NCBI GenBank assembly: GCA_910589415.1
Contig: OU342637.1
Coordinates: 39,648,162-39,712,161 of the forward strand
Direction of reading: 5' to 3'
Length of the DNA stretch: 64,000 nt
From: Malachius bipustulatus
Lineage: Eukaryota; Arthropoda; Insecta; Coleoptera; Melyridae
Shown: positions 50,764-62,000 of the stretch, piece after piece
How the letters are laid out: each line of letters starts with the position of its first letter
Position numbering within the stretch: the stretch's first letter is position 1
Notes under the pieces: model-generated
Told to the model about the DNA's origin: nothing
Seen by the model: the letters and a program-made list of their open reading frames with translations, nothing else
The model's database searches: none
Made by a program: the position numbers and the translations under genes

Positions 50764-52125
50764 TAGGCGTGGAGAACATACCTATAGTAACACCAGGAAG
50801 GTATTCATTTGCTTTGCAAATGAAAGGGAAGGCCATAAAACGGCTTTAAAAACCGATTTTGAGAGTGCGAAGAGAATACGGTCCTGACGAGAGGCGCCGG
50901 TCGAGGATTAAACACCTCGACTTTAGGAAATAACCACTTCACAACAATAGCCAAGCGCTTCGAAGCGTGCAGAGACGTATTTAGCGCTATATCCGCTTTC
51001 ACATATCGTGTCCAGTCCATAGGGACTGATGTTGCGATTTTTGGAATATAAATGCAAAATTCAAAATAAAAACCGTGCTACTGTTCATTTCGAAGATTTT
51101 CCTTGCCCTGAAAGTGAAGAAAAAAATAGAAATTCGACCGTAGTGTCAAAGAGACCTTAGCTGTGACCTTAATATTAGTTTGCAATGGCTGTTTTTAGCT
51201 TCTTACCCACCCAGCACCCCTATTTCGCTCCTCGGTCCCGAAAAAATTGATGAAACGTAGGAGCCGCGGATGTATATAATTACCAATACTTCTAATAAGT
51301 CTTAGGTATAATTCTTTCTAGTGAGCTTTCTAAATACTATAAGGAAAGAGAGTAGCAGGGCCGAGTGCATTATAACTCTCTCTGAAATTCAGGAAAATTT
51401 CTGGCTCGAGTGCATTATAACTCTCTCTTAATTTCAGGAAAACTTCTGGCTCGAGAGAATTATAACTCTCTCTGAATTTCAGGAAAAATCTATACAGGAG
51501 GCAAGAATATTAAAAAAAAATTGCTTTAAAACTCATTTTTTGGTCCAAATTGATGGTCGTTTATCACTCTTTTTTGGGAAAATAAAGCGCTGCACTGTCA
51601 ACACATCTTAAATAAGTTACTAGGATATTTTCCTTGAACACGTTTTACGAGTTTTATTTTTTAAATGTGTAAGTTAACTTTTAGAATGATTTTTTTTTCG
51701 ATTAAAATCAATTAAACAACTGAAAACATTTAACGTAACCACACTATTATAATAATAGTTGCGGCATTTTCAAGTTCTCGTCCAAATAAAAAGCAGTTTT
51801 GGAAACACCTTGAAATATTGAAGGTAACTTTATATCTCTGTTGGATCCAAAATGGAAGCGTTATAAAAAATTGACCTTGACAATTTTCAAAAAATTTTCA
51901 AAGCCTACTAGATCCCAGAGTTTTCATAGTCAACTTTTGTTCTTCTTATGACCGTGATATTTTTTTATCACTCAGTGTACAAACAATTTGAAAAAAAAAA
52001 TTAATAACTCTCTTATATTTGGAAAAAAAATCTTCTTTTTATGCAAAAAATTCTGTGAAATAAATCTTGTTCACGGAAAAAAATAATATTTTTTTTTATT
52101 TTTATTATCCAAATGTAAGAAATTT
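50764..52125. other. No gene seen; scraps of palindrome arms
   Basis: A short open minus-strand frame at 50805-51020 has no recognised similarity. AGGAGCCGCGGATGTATA at about 51260 and CATAGTCAACTTTTGTT at about 51928 are pieces of the palindrome at 48190-49260. The tandem repeat at 51359-51490 is listed separately. Confidence 0.5.
51359..51490 (+). repeat. Tandem repeat, three units of about 44-45 bp
   Basis: Three imperfect copies of GGCTCGAGTGCATTATAACT followed by CTCTCTGAATTTCAGGAAAA and a short TTTCT linker. Confidence 0.8.
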
Positions 52126-52892
52126 CGGCGTTTCTCAATTGGGCGAAATTACCTGAGTGACCCTTCGTCACGACGGAGGTCCTTATAATCCTACAGCTCA
52201 ATTGGGCGAGGGGATTTCTAAATACCGTTGAGTTATTTGCATGCTCTTGTATGGCTACGTTGCCAGATTTTACAGAAATTCCGATTTTCTACATTAAATA
52301 AAAATTTAAAAAAATTAATAAATAATATTAATACTTGATGCATTATTTTTTTAAGTTCTATCAAATACATCATCAATCCCTTAGTGCATTTACAGTTATG
52401 ATTTTATACTATACCTACAGCAGAAACATGAAATCAATAGAAAAGTAATATACTATAATGGATATGGCGATACACATTATCATTATTAATTATAGTGTTA
52501 TTTATAATTTTTTTCCGCACTAAAACTCACCGGTAAGCCAGGTGAGGTCAGGGTAGGTTTTTTTAAAATTTTTTTTTCACCTGACCAAAGACCTGACTTA
52601 CCGATGACGCTAAAGTGCAACATAGCCATAGGTAGGTATAGGTATAGGTACGTACTACAGCCTACTCGACTTCAATTATTAATAATAAATTGATTAGGTA
52701 GGTATACCTATCCGATCTACTAAAAGCACCACTAAATAAATTTGGCAACACTGCTATATATATGGGCAAGGTTGCACATGTATTTCTTGTCTGTCCAGTT
52801 ATCTCTTATAATCCCCTAGTTTCTCGTTTGTCGCCCAATTGACCCCTGGTATTAGTGAATAACAAAATTCTTCGCCCAATTCGGTATCGCCC
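52126..52892. mobile_element. GGGCGATACC-family TIR element (copy 3, reversed, without nested palindrome)
   Basis: It starts CGGCGTTTCTCAATTGGGCG and ends CGCCCAATTCGGTATCGCCC, flanked by AGAAATTT on both sides (8 bp). It keeps the uninterrupted GCTATATATATGGGC site that carries a palindrome in the other two copies. Confidence 0.72.
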
Positions 52893-53920
52893 AGAAATTT
52901 ATGGTTTCCTTAATTTTTTTCACAACGAGTGATAAAAAAATATGCCGGCCATAAGAGAAAGAAAAATTTTGATTTTTCAGTCTTTTCAGCATATTTCAGC
53001 AACAACTTATGTTTTCCCAAATTTTGTTTCAGATTCGTACTCAGTACCTATCAAATTGTGCACATTTTTGTAATACCAGGGTGTTTCATTCGTATACGGA
53101 CATAGATGTTTTACGGATATCGCCAATTTCTTTTGAAGAACATAACTAACGAACCACTTGGTATATTTTTTTGATTTTGGTTAAAAAGTAAAAGGATTCA
53201 CAAAAACTCCAGATAATTTAAATATACTACACCGGGAATAGAGAAGAGCTTGGATATTACCTAAATACATGTTCTAAGAAATAGTACAGCTTGGGAATTC
53301 AGCTACTTAACAAAGGATGTTAACATAAAGGGTCTCTTCTTTTATGACCTGTCAGTATTGATAATGACTCTTTAAGTGGGTAGGTAATTACTTTTAGATT
53401 TAAATTCATCGTGAGTGCGCCATTGTGACACCCACACTGCGACCGTAGGTCTATTGTGGCTCTAGTCGTGCTTCATTAAGGGTAGGTACTTAGAAATTTT
53501 ACGAGAAATAAATCGATCTCTAATTTTAGAAAAGAACGTATTTAGAATTTGTAGTGTTGAAATATATTTTCCATAAGTACTTACCTATGTTACAAGAGCT
53601 GAGTATTAAGTAAAATATTTAAAAATACACTTTCTTCATGACATTTTCTTTCTCATTATACACAGTTTTGAAATGATGATAAGAAAACTGGGCTGCGATT
53701 TTACTGTGGACATTTTTTTTTTCAGAAACTCAATAATGGCTGATTTACAAACTCTTGAAAAGTGATCTTTTTTCAATATTTTTTTTTTTTAATTTTAATG
53801 ATTGTAATATTAACTATAAAAATGTTCACATATTAACAGATTATACATAATGATGTCAATTAATTTACATAATATTATATCAGTATAAAAGCATAACAAC
53901 TATAAATAACAATAATAATA
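52893..53920. other. No gene seen
   Basis: One half-MITE (CCAGGGTGTTTCATTCGTATAC near 53079). A TAGGTAGGTA-rich, AT-rich sequence otherwise. No ORF or RNA gene recognised. Confidence 0.5.
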
Positions 53921-53927
53921 ATAACAA

Positions 53928-54398
53928 TTAATACGAAAATATTGGTATTCCAGCTCCATCAGAAAAATCCCTAACTGAGCGCCATCGTTTACGACTTCTT
54001 CTAATGCACATACTGCTCGCTCTAATTGTAGCACATCCTATTTTTACTCTCAGCCAATTCATAATAATGCTATAAGGAATATGCCATTTTTCAACAAGTT
54101 GTTCTGCAATTCTTCTGAATAAAGTCTGAAATTCATTTCCAAGAAAACCATCAACCGAAGTAACTAGTGGGGTAAATGAAGCATGTCGTCTTTGGCTTGC
54201 CAATGTATATTTTTTCTTTTTTTCGGATTCGGCTCGATTTATAATGCACTCGGGAGAGAGAGAACTGTAAGATGGGGCATCAGTGTCTACAACACGAATA
54301 TCAAACAACGTCTCAACTTGCGGCTCCCAGACTCCTCGGCATCCCAAATCAGCTTTTAGTGCAGGTTCATCATTTTTTTTTCCATTATCTTCAATCAT
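53928..54398 (-). pseudogene. Retroelement-associated nuclease-like C-terminal domain
   Basis: A 156-codon open frame. Blocks DLGCRGVWEPQVETLFDIRVVDTDAPSY and RRHASFTPLVTSVDGFLGNE, then LVEKWHIPYSIIMNWLRVKIGCA and MCIRRSRKRWRS, resemble a domain found downstream of reverse transcriptases in many invertebrate retroelements. The D..D-x-D spacing suggests a restriction-like nuclease (inference). No start or RT is nearby, so it is an isolated remnant. Confidence 0.5.
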
Positions 54399-54735
54399 AG
54401 GTTTTTTTTTTAATATTTTTTTGTTACTGACTTGAATCTTCTTGAATTTGGCACGCTTGTAGCTTATGTGATTTTATATTTCTAAGTATTATTTCCACGT
54501 GAATCCGTTAACGTTAGTTAATCACTCATAATTAATTTATCAGTGTATTTTTAATAAAAAATCCTCTATTGAGGACACCACCACTTTGCGAATATCATCT
54601 CAAATAAGTTTTCTAACTTCTTTTTGCGTTACCTACTGTCCTTTCAATGTTCTAAAAAAAAAAAAACAAAAAAAAAAAAACGATGTACTCGTCATACCAT
54701 TTATTTCAGGTCGCAGATTTAAATCTAGGAACCTA

Positions 54736-56764
54736 GGGCGATACCGAACTGGGCGAAGGATTTTGTTATTCACTAATCCCAGGGGTCAATTGGGCGAGAA
54801 ACTAGGGGATTATAAGAGATAAGTGGACAGACAAGAAATACATGTGCGGCCTTGCTCATATATACAGGGTGATCCCGAAATGGCGGACACGGATACCACC
54901 ACAGCATCCATTGTGGATTAAAGATTCTAAGTTCACTTATACTTTTTTCTCCAGTATGGCCCCCTTAAGAATATATGACCACTTTTGTGGACAAAAAAGT
55001 CACAACACTGCACTACCCTTCTTCAGGCAGAAAAATAATGTCTAGGTCTACAATACCCAGAATAGAATGTTACCATGGAAACATATAAAATGGAAACACA
55101 ACAAAGCTTAAAACAATAATCGTTGCGCGGATACAATATTCGATGATATTATTCAAAATTTATTTTAGTTGCATTGTCGAGCTCGAATTCGAACAACGAT
55201 GCCACATTGAAAAATTTTGTTGAACACAGGGAATAGGTAAACTTTTAATGCCTGTAATTCCGTTCCCGATAATAAAAATAATAAAAAGCAAACACTATCG
55301 TTATAGTTATGTAAAACCATGTGCTTTGCCAGTGTAGGTTGTTTAAAGTTGACTGCCATTTTGATTTAAATTTTCGAAAAAGGACACCCTATATTCGGTA
55401 ACGAAGTCGAGGAACACATTTTTGTTTTAAATTTACAGTCTTTCTGAACATCCTCTACAACACCCTGTATACCGTGTCCGCCATTTCGGGATCACCCTGT
55501 ATAGCAGTGTTGCCAGATTTATTTACAATAACTGCTACTTGTTCGGCACTAAAGGGTGGTCAGGTCAGGTCAAAATATAAACCATCTCTCACATTTAGTT
55601 AAAATACCAAATACCAAAAAGGGTGGTCAATGAAAAAAGTTTTTTATCATTTACTATATTCAAGGGATTTTTGAATAGTATTAACGAATTATGATTTATT
55701 GTTTAGTAACAAAATCATGACCTTTCGTGTTTTCCATATTTTCTACTGAAAACTCACCATGTTTTTAAATCTAAGCAATTCCAATGCCAAATATCTCTGG
55801 AATTTACTACTTCTAATCAATAAAATTCAAAAAGTAAACTTCTCTTTAATAATACACATTTATTTTCAAAACTTAAGCGCATATACAGGTGATCCCGAAA
55901 TGGCGGACACGGAATACAGGGTGTCGGCCCCATTTTACAGAGGTTTATATACAGAGAAATATAAATGAATAATTTTTCAAGAATTAAAACAAAAGTCTTT
56001 TCTGCTATATTAATTATTAAGTATGCAATCGAATCGTTCAATCGATCGTTTTCGTGAAAATTAGGAAACATTTTTGACTAAACTAATATTAGGGAGTTCT
56101 AACACAACTTTCTATTATTTCTATCCTTCCGGTGGAGTACCTATAGGTAATAGGTATTTCATTGCAATGGTATTTTCTCACAGCACTTTCAAATGTGTAA
56201 ACAAAAAATAAGAAATTTGAAACAAACTGAATGACTTCTGCAAACAAATACTTTTCTAAAGTATAATTATTATTATATTGCAACATGAAATTGAAAACAT
56301 CGTGAATTTATCATTCTCAACAAATTTATCATGATTTTCTCAAAGGCAAGAACTTAGTCAATTGAAAATTATGATAAATTTATGATATCAATTCATAGTT
56401 ATTGATTGCTTTTTATGGTTTATTTGAGTAGGTATAGCAGCGACGTTTACTTTTCTATTAATGTTTCATGTTTCTGCTGTATAGGTATAGTATAAAATAA
56501 TTGTAAATGCACTTATTTGTAGTATTTGATAGAACTTAAAAAAATAATGCATCAAGTATTAATACTATTTATTAATTTTTTTTCAATTTTATTTATTGTA
56601 GAAAATCGGAATTTCTGTAAAATCTGGCAAGATAGCCATACAAGAGCATGCAAATAACTCAACGGTATTTAGAAATTCCCTCGCCCAATTGAGCTGTAGG
56701 ATTATAAGGACCCCTGTCGTGTCGAAGGGTCACTCAGGTAATTTCGCCCAAGTGAGAAACGCCG
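54736..56764. mobile_element. GGGCGATACC-family TIR element (copy 2)
   Basis: Starts GGGCGATACCGAACTGGGCG and ends with the complement of CGGCGTTTCTCACTTGGGCG. AGGAACCTA (9 bp) flanks both sides (54727-54735 and 56765-56773). It shares GCAGTGTTGCCAGATTTATT and most of the internal sequence with copy 1. It carries a different nested palindrome (54863-55502) plus fragments of it near 55886. Confidence 0.75.
54863..55502. mobile_element. Palindrome-ended MITE, ACAGGGTGATCCCGAAATGG family
   Basis: ACAGGGTGATCCCGAAATGG at the left and its complement at the right, flanked by TATA. Pairing is limited to the ends (about 35 bp) plus scattered internal matches. It occupies the TATATA site used by the palindrome at 17394 in copy 1. 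Confidence 0.75.
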
Positions 56765-56773
56765 AGGAACCTA

Positions 56774-57372
56774 ATATTTAAGCAAAATCGGTCGAATCGT
56801 CTCAAAATAGCGGCCATTTAGAAGTTTCAACTCTTGCTATACAAACTTTAAAAATTACATGAAATTAACAGGATGAAATAACGTTTTCCGAAACTTACGT
56901 TAGTGTTAGTTAGTGTTAGTGTAAATTTAAATTTTTCTTTAATAAATAATTAAATAAATAATTCTGTTAAGCCGATGGCGTTGATACAACTATCACCACA
57001 CAACGTCTCCCTTAATAACAAAGTTTACCAGTTTTGGCGTTTTTCGTGTACATCTTCAGTTTCCAAGTTATCAGGACTGTTTCGTGTTCGTTGAGCCACC
57101 CTCTGTCAAAGCGAAACCACAAAAGTGATATATCGTTGTAAAGATAATTCAAGTAGCTTTCAAACGAGGTATCAATCGATATCTGTTCCCTATGATGATA
57201 AGCGAATGAGTAGTTACCCCTGCCATGAGGATGAACTTTGGTAGTTAAATTTTTCACCAAAATATGTCCCCCTCGATAACAAAATTAATCTCTTTCGGCG
57301 TTTTTTGCGTTTTTGCGCACATCTTCAGTTTCCAAGCTATTAGGCCTGTTACGTTTTCGTCGGGCCACCTTA
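56774..57372. other. No gene seen
   Basis: Contains GTTAGTGTTAGTTAGTGTTAG (about 56900) and two similar stretches about ATCTTCAGTTTCCAAG (57050 and 57325), probably from a decayed repeat. No ORF of interest. Confidence 0.5.
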
Positions 57373-57982
57373 TACAGGGTGTTTTGTAATTGAATGCCAA
57401 TATTTAAGGGGGTGATTTTTGGGTCATTTTTTCATGTACCACATTTCATTTTATCTCCACTAGTGACATCTTGCAGAATATTACCTATGCATATTTTTAT
57501 ATTTTTTTTCTCACTTAACGACAGAATGTTACCATGTAGAGAAACAGAATTTATTTTTTTAGGTGAAAACCGTGCATCGGACTGAAAAAAATAGGTAATC
57601 AAATTTGCTTGGAAATGAATGGGGATTCCAAAAATGATTTCTATTTGAACAGAAATCAGTGGAGTACCATCAATGTCTGCTAAAATATGCCGGTAAAATT
57701 CTGCACGATCGTGCACCATCGTCACTAATGGAAATAAAATGAAACGTGGTACATGAAAAAATGCCCCTTGATTCGAAATACCTGTATACGAAATTTCATT
57801 AAAATATCCAGATCGGTATTACAGATATTACGAAAAAATGATTTATTTTAATTAAACTTTACCACCCTGTATCTCAAAAGTTAAGACTCTTAGGACATAC
57901 GTTCTTATAAAGTTTTCTTCTTAAAATGAACCCAAAAATCACCCCCTTAAATATTGACATTCAATTACATAACACCCTGTAT
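57373..57982. mobile_element. Palindromic MITE, ACAGGGTGTTTTGTAATTG family
   Basis: ACAGGGTGTTTTGTAATTGA at the left, its near-complement at the right, TA-flanked. Same family as 19884-20719 but with a shortened left arm. Confidence 0.8.
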
Positions 57983-58235
57983 ACTATTAAAAGTATAAGT
58001 AGGTGGTATAAATTGAGAACGGTAAAAAATTGACACCATATGGGAGAAACATACCCACCCACTCCTTTCTGTCGAAAAATATCTGCTTGCTTGGAAACTT
58101 TTTGTGTCCCTGTGAAAAAATGACTGCAGGCTTTTATTATTTGTGAAAGTCATGCAAGTGAAAGTTTCCGAAGACTTAACAACATCTCGACTTGATTTTG
58201 GTTATAGAATTTGGTTATTCGGTTTTTGGAATACA

Positions 58236-58649
58236 TACAGGGTATCTCAAAACTCAACGTCATCCCTTGATGGGCTATTAGGCCAACTCATGACTGACCA
58301 GAATTATGATAAGATGATCTCAGTAAAAAATTGTTTATTTTCGAGATAATGGGACTTTTATAAATTTTGTAAAAATCGATACCTTAGATCTGTTTTTCGG
58401 GTGTCACAGTTACAAAATTTCATATTCTTACATTCTTAGAGTGCCGAAGAAATATTCTAGTGCAGTACCTTTTAGGAAATTTTTTTTTCTCCATTGAAAA
58501 TTTTTGTTTTTTCATAAAAAAATCATAAAAGTCCTATTATCTCGAAAATAAACAATTTTTACTGAGATCATCTTATGATATTCTGGTCAGTCATGACTTG
58601 GCCTACCAGCCCTTCAAGGGATGACGTTGAGTTTTGGGACACCTGTATA
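58236..58649. mobile_element. Palindromic MITE, CTCAAAACTCAACGTCATCC family
   Basis: The left end TACAGGGTATCTCAAAACTC pairs with the right end GAGTTTTGGGACACCTGTA. The arms of about 130 bases include GATCATCTTATGAT..TCTGG. Same family as the element split at 17194-19880. Confidence 0.8.
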
Positions 58650-58929
58650 AGTAATGAAAATATCACGTTCTCAGGTACATACATGCATCTCAATACATTT
58701 TTTCAATGGAAGCTTTCATGATTTGGTTAATTTCTTAATTGCTAATAAATGTTTAATGAAAAAGCGATTTGAATATGTTTTGAGTAAAGAAGTTGTTAAA
58801 TGTAATGTTTCTCTCACCCGTAATTAACTTTCAGCAATACTTACTTCTTGTAATGTATAATGAGGCTATAATAATGATCCTTGATGGGGCCGTAATGAGG
58901 CTATAATGAGACTTGACGGAGGGGGAAAA

Positions 58930-59185
58930 GCGTATAAATAGGGGATGCATTATCCTCCATATATTTATAAAGCAGTTTTAGTCTTTTGAACTTGAAGCAC
59001 TTCTTATTCTGCGGCGTTCAAAATTTTTTCAAATTTCATAAATTCATATTGTGTATTGTGACTATTGTGTGATATTGTGGTGGAGTGCAGTAGTGGCAGA
59101 AACTCATCACGGTAGCGACATCCGATATCAAATTTAAGTTTCTTTTCTATAAAAGTACCTAAACTTGGGTCATTATTCCTATTTG
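58930..59185 (+). promoter_or_regulatory. Possible promoter and non-coding first exon
   Basis: GCGTATAAATAGGGGATGC at 58931-58949 is a strong TATA box, with ATTTATAAAG repeated 40 nt on. About 200 bp later a consensus donor occurs (ATTTG|GTAAGTACC at about 59184). There is no ORF between. It could be the 5' exon of a gene lying outside the window or lost. No acceptor is identified. Confidence 0.35.
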
Positions 59186-59334
59186 GTAAGTACCTACACT
59201 TTTAAAACTTTTTTAAATAATTATTTCTTATTTTTAAATTTAGTATTTATTTCTTTCTTTTACTGATAGATCTCTAACAGTAAATATCTAGCCATTGCAA
59301 GTGCCTGAAATCTACAGTGTAGCTGTTACCTAAG

Positions 59335-60002
59335 TATGGAACCAAGGCTCTGTTGCCAGAACGGTTTATTAAAATATCGCTCTGAAAATTTCAGGCGATA
59401 AATCTGATAATATTACACATATTGTGACAAAAAAAAAATTGTTGAATAATTTTACGATACGGTCGCCTTCTTGATTTTTTTGTAATGGGAAGATAGGTCA
59501 TGTGATACATAATTTGAAAGGTCTCTTCAATGTGTATACAAAGATGGTATTGTTTTCGAATTGATTGCAAACATGGTAATAAATAAAAAAAAATAGGTAC
59601 ATTGGAAAATATTTTTATTAGGATATTGCCAAGCTGTTCAACGCAAGCATTTTGAACATCTCCTACATTATAGATACATTATTGTATACATTTTTTGTTC
59701 TTCACAACATCAAAAATTAAAAGGTATTAGGTACCTACTCATTAAGTTTCCTAAATTAGATGATTTTAATTTTATTTTTAATTGTAATTTTTAAAACCAA
59801 TTCGAAAACAAAATCATTTTTTGTGTTGATAATGAATAGGCCTTTCAAATGATGTACCACATGACCTATCTTCTTAATAAAAAAAATCAAGATTGCGGCC
59901 GTATCATAAACTATTCGGCGAAAAAATTCTTTCTTGTGTCTAAAAATGTCTAATATTGTGATATGTTGAACCGTTCTCGCAACATAGCCTTGGTTCCATA
60001 CA
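59335..60002. mobile_element. Degraded palindromic element
   Basis: TATGGAACCAAGGCTCTGTTG at the left and its near-complement CGCAACATAGCCTTGGTTCCATA at the right. Internal matches include GATAGGTCATGTGATACAT and ACGGTCGCCTTCTTGATTTT. The arms of about 200 bases have many mismatches. Confidence 0.65.
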
Positions 60003-60562
60003 GATAGGTACCCCCTGTACAATTATTTCTATCTAAAAAGCAGGTATACCTATACATATTTAAAAAACAAAATTTAAATCTATTTCTTTACCAAAAACCG
60101 AAATCCCAAATAATAAATTTAAAATTATTGATTTAAATTTGTATTGGGTATTGCAAATCATAAAAATCATTAATTTCAATTATCATTTGCATTAAACTGG
60201 AAAAGTGTAACTTTCGTGGCTACAAAGGCAATATTCTATTATAATTTTTATTAAATTATTATTATATCTTTCATTCTCACAAACCGTTTTAAAATTTGGT
60301 GGTATTGACCATTAGACGGGATTTTATCCTAATCTGTCATGGCTATATTTCATAATGTTGTTGTATGATTCTATTCGTTTGGATCATAGAGATAGAATAG
60401 AGAGGAGACGACATGACGTGACACAAATGGGATCAGGTCCGCCATATTGATACCACTTTTATGTCAAACTTATGTTATGACATAAGTGAACGCTTTTTAT
60501 TGAATTTCATTTGATTTAAGGACTGTCTTTAAGATCTTTGGTGTTAAATTGAAAAGCCAAAG

Positions 60563-60642
60563 ATGGTTTCTTGTGCAGTTCGTACCTGCTGTAGTAGAGA
60601 CTGCACTGATAAAAAAAAAACGTCCGGAATAACATTCCATAG
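60563..60642 (+). CDS. THAP-domain first exon
   Basis: ATG MVSCAVRTCCSRDCTDKKK.. to GITFHR, the start of a THAP zinc-binding DNA-recognition domain (first Cys pair, then the FHR.P turn), ending at a consensus donor AG|GTAAGT at 60643. The remaining THAP Cys and His would lie in a second exon that appears deleted. Flanking inverted ends show it belongs to the P-like element. Confidence 0.7.
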
Positions 60643-60703
60643 GTAAGTATCAACAATATACAGGACCGTACCTACTTGCATAGTACACTAAAAATCTAAA
60701 ATT

Positions 60704-60835
60704 GAAAATGACCATGATTATTTGCCGGATATTTTATATTCTTTTATTGACTTGAAAAACACAAAAGGTCTGCAATATCCATCTGAAGACGTGTTAAAAA
60801 TATGTATGAAATATGAGAAACATTTTTATTTATGA
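60704..60835 (+). pseudogene. C-terminal fragment of THAP-type transposase
   Basis: The open frame reads YLPDILYSFIDLKNTKGLQY, then PSEDVLKICMKYEKHFYL and TGA. The GL.YPSEDV.KI....E..F block is the conserved end region of P/THAP-type transposases. Everything between the THAP exon and this fragment is missing. Confidence 0.6.
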
Positions 60836-60978
60836 AAATTTTGCAAATAAAAATTAAGTCTGACCCTGTCGAGTCGCCATATTGTTACTCCTATAAGCTC
60901 CACCCACTGATGCCGTTTTTTAATGTACTATTAGGTGATCATAGCGGCTCCTCTCTATTCTATCTCTATGGTTTGGAT

Positions 60979-61340
60979 TCAAGAACTTCCTGACTGTGTG
61001 ACATGTTTTTATGATCACTCATTTTTGCATTTATATGATCATTTGTTCGGGTAGCTGCAGGGTCCTTGCTTATGTTGTTTATGGTGGTTTTTGATATATT
61101 TTATTATCCCTGTGTTACTGAGATGATGACTGGTATTATGGTGACTTTCTCTTTTGCTTAAATAAAATTAAATGAAATTTTCACAGTAAAACCACTAGGC
61201 CAATATGACCTGACTATGTAAAATTTATCCCTGTAGTGGCCCTTTAAATAGTTCTAACTCTGTATAATTTTACAGCCTTATGTGATGTGATCTATTGTTT
61301 CTGTGAGCATATGGCATTTTCTGGCATAAGTCGCGTTACT
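60979..61340. other. No gene seen
   Basis: AT-rich sequence without ORFs, repeats or RNA genes that I can recognise. Confidence 0.45.
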
Positions 61341-61344
61341 TCTA

Positions 61345-62000
61345 CAGGGTGTCTTTTCAAAATTCGAACAATCCAGTCCATGAGGCACGGTTTTTGGTCG
61401 CAGTTTTCAATCTAGGGGGGTTTAAATTTTTGTGGGAGTAAGATATCCACAAGGAGTGGTCTGATACTGCATTTGAGCAAAATCGGTCGAGTCAATCCGA
61501 ATTTTAATTTAAGGGAAAAAGGGCTATTTTTTGAACCCCTGTATAAGCAACTCAGAAAAAAAAACATTCTCGGAAACGGTAAAAGCAGGGTGGGTTAAAT
61601 TAGAGAAAAGTTGCACAATTTAATGCTTATTAAGAATCTGAAAGAAAATTTATGGAAACTTCAGGCGTTGCTGAAATAACCTGAAAAATACTTAAAAATG
61701 GAGATTTCTTATTTCAATCATATCTTTTTTATTAAAGAAAATAAATTAAAACATTTTGTAGGCTTGATTCTTTTAATAGCGAATGACACGAAAAAACAAT
61801 ATGGCGGCCATAAGAAAAAAGTTGACAATGAAAACTCTGCGATCTAGTAGTCCTTGAAAATTTTGGAAATGACAGATGATAGCTTTTGATGACTTATGTA
61901 AACCTACAAAAATATTTTGATTTCTTTTCGACAATAAAAAAGATATGATTGAAATAAGAAATCTCCATTATCCGTCAAAAAATTCGCACCATATAGAAAA
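61345..62000. mobile_element. Decayed palindromic MITEs
   Basis: CTACAGGGTGTCTTTTCAAA at 61343 is one end. AGAAATCTCCAT with AATCATATCTTTTT (about 61700) and the complements near 61935-61970 form an inner hairpin related to the 48190-49260 family (GATTTCTTATTT, ATGGCGGCCATAAG). No coding content. Confidence 0.55.

Larger units (their letters stand above)
60377..60978 (+). mobile_element. Compact P-like element with THAP exon and 8-bp target duplication
   Basis: The inverted ends CATAGAGATAGAATAGAGAG (60385) and its complement (ending 60970) are perfect for about 23 bp. They are flanked by GTTTGGAT on both sides (60377-60384, 60971-60978). The 586-bp interior carries an N-terminal THAP exon and the end of a transposase-like ORF. 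Terminal CA, 8-bp duplication and THAP domain together point to the P superfamily, here internally deleted. Confidence 0.82.

Noticed and set aside
50805..51020. 71-codon minus-strand ORF
   Set aside because: No recognised motif, no promoter or stem-loop, and it is surrounded by decayed repeats.
54586..54822. 78-codon ORF crossing the left end of a TIR element
   Set aside because: It includes a poly-lysine run from an A-tract and reads across the transposon border, so it is not an ancestral gene.
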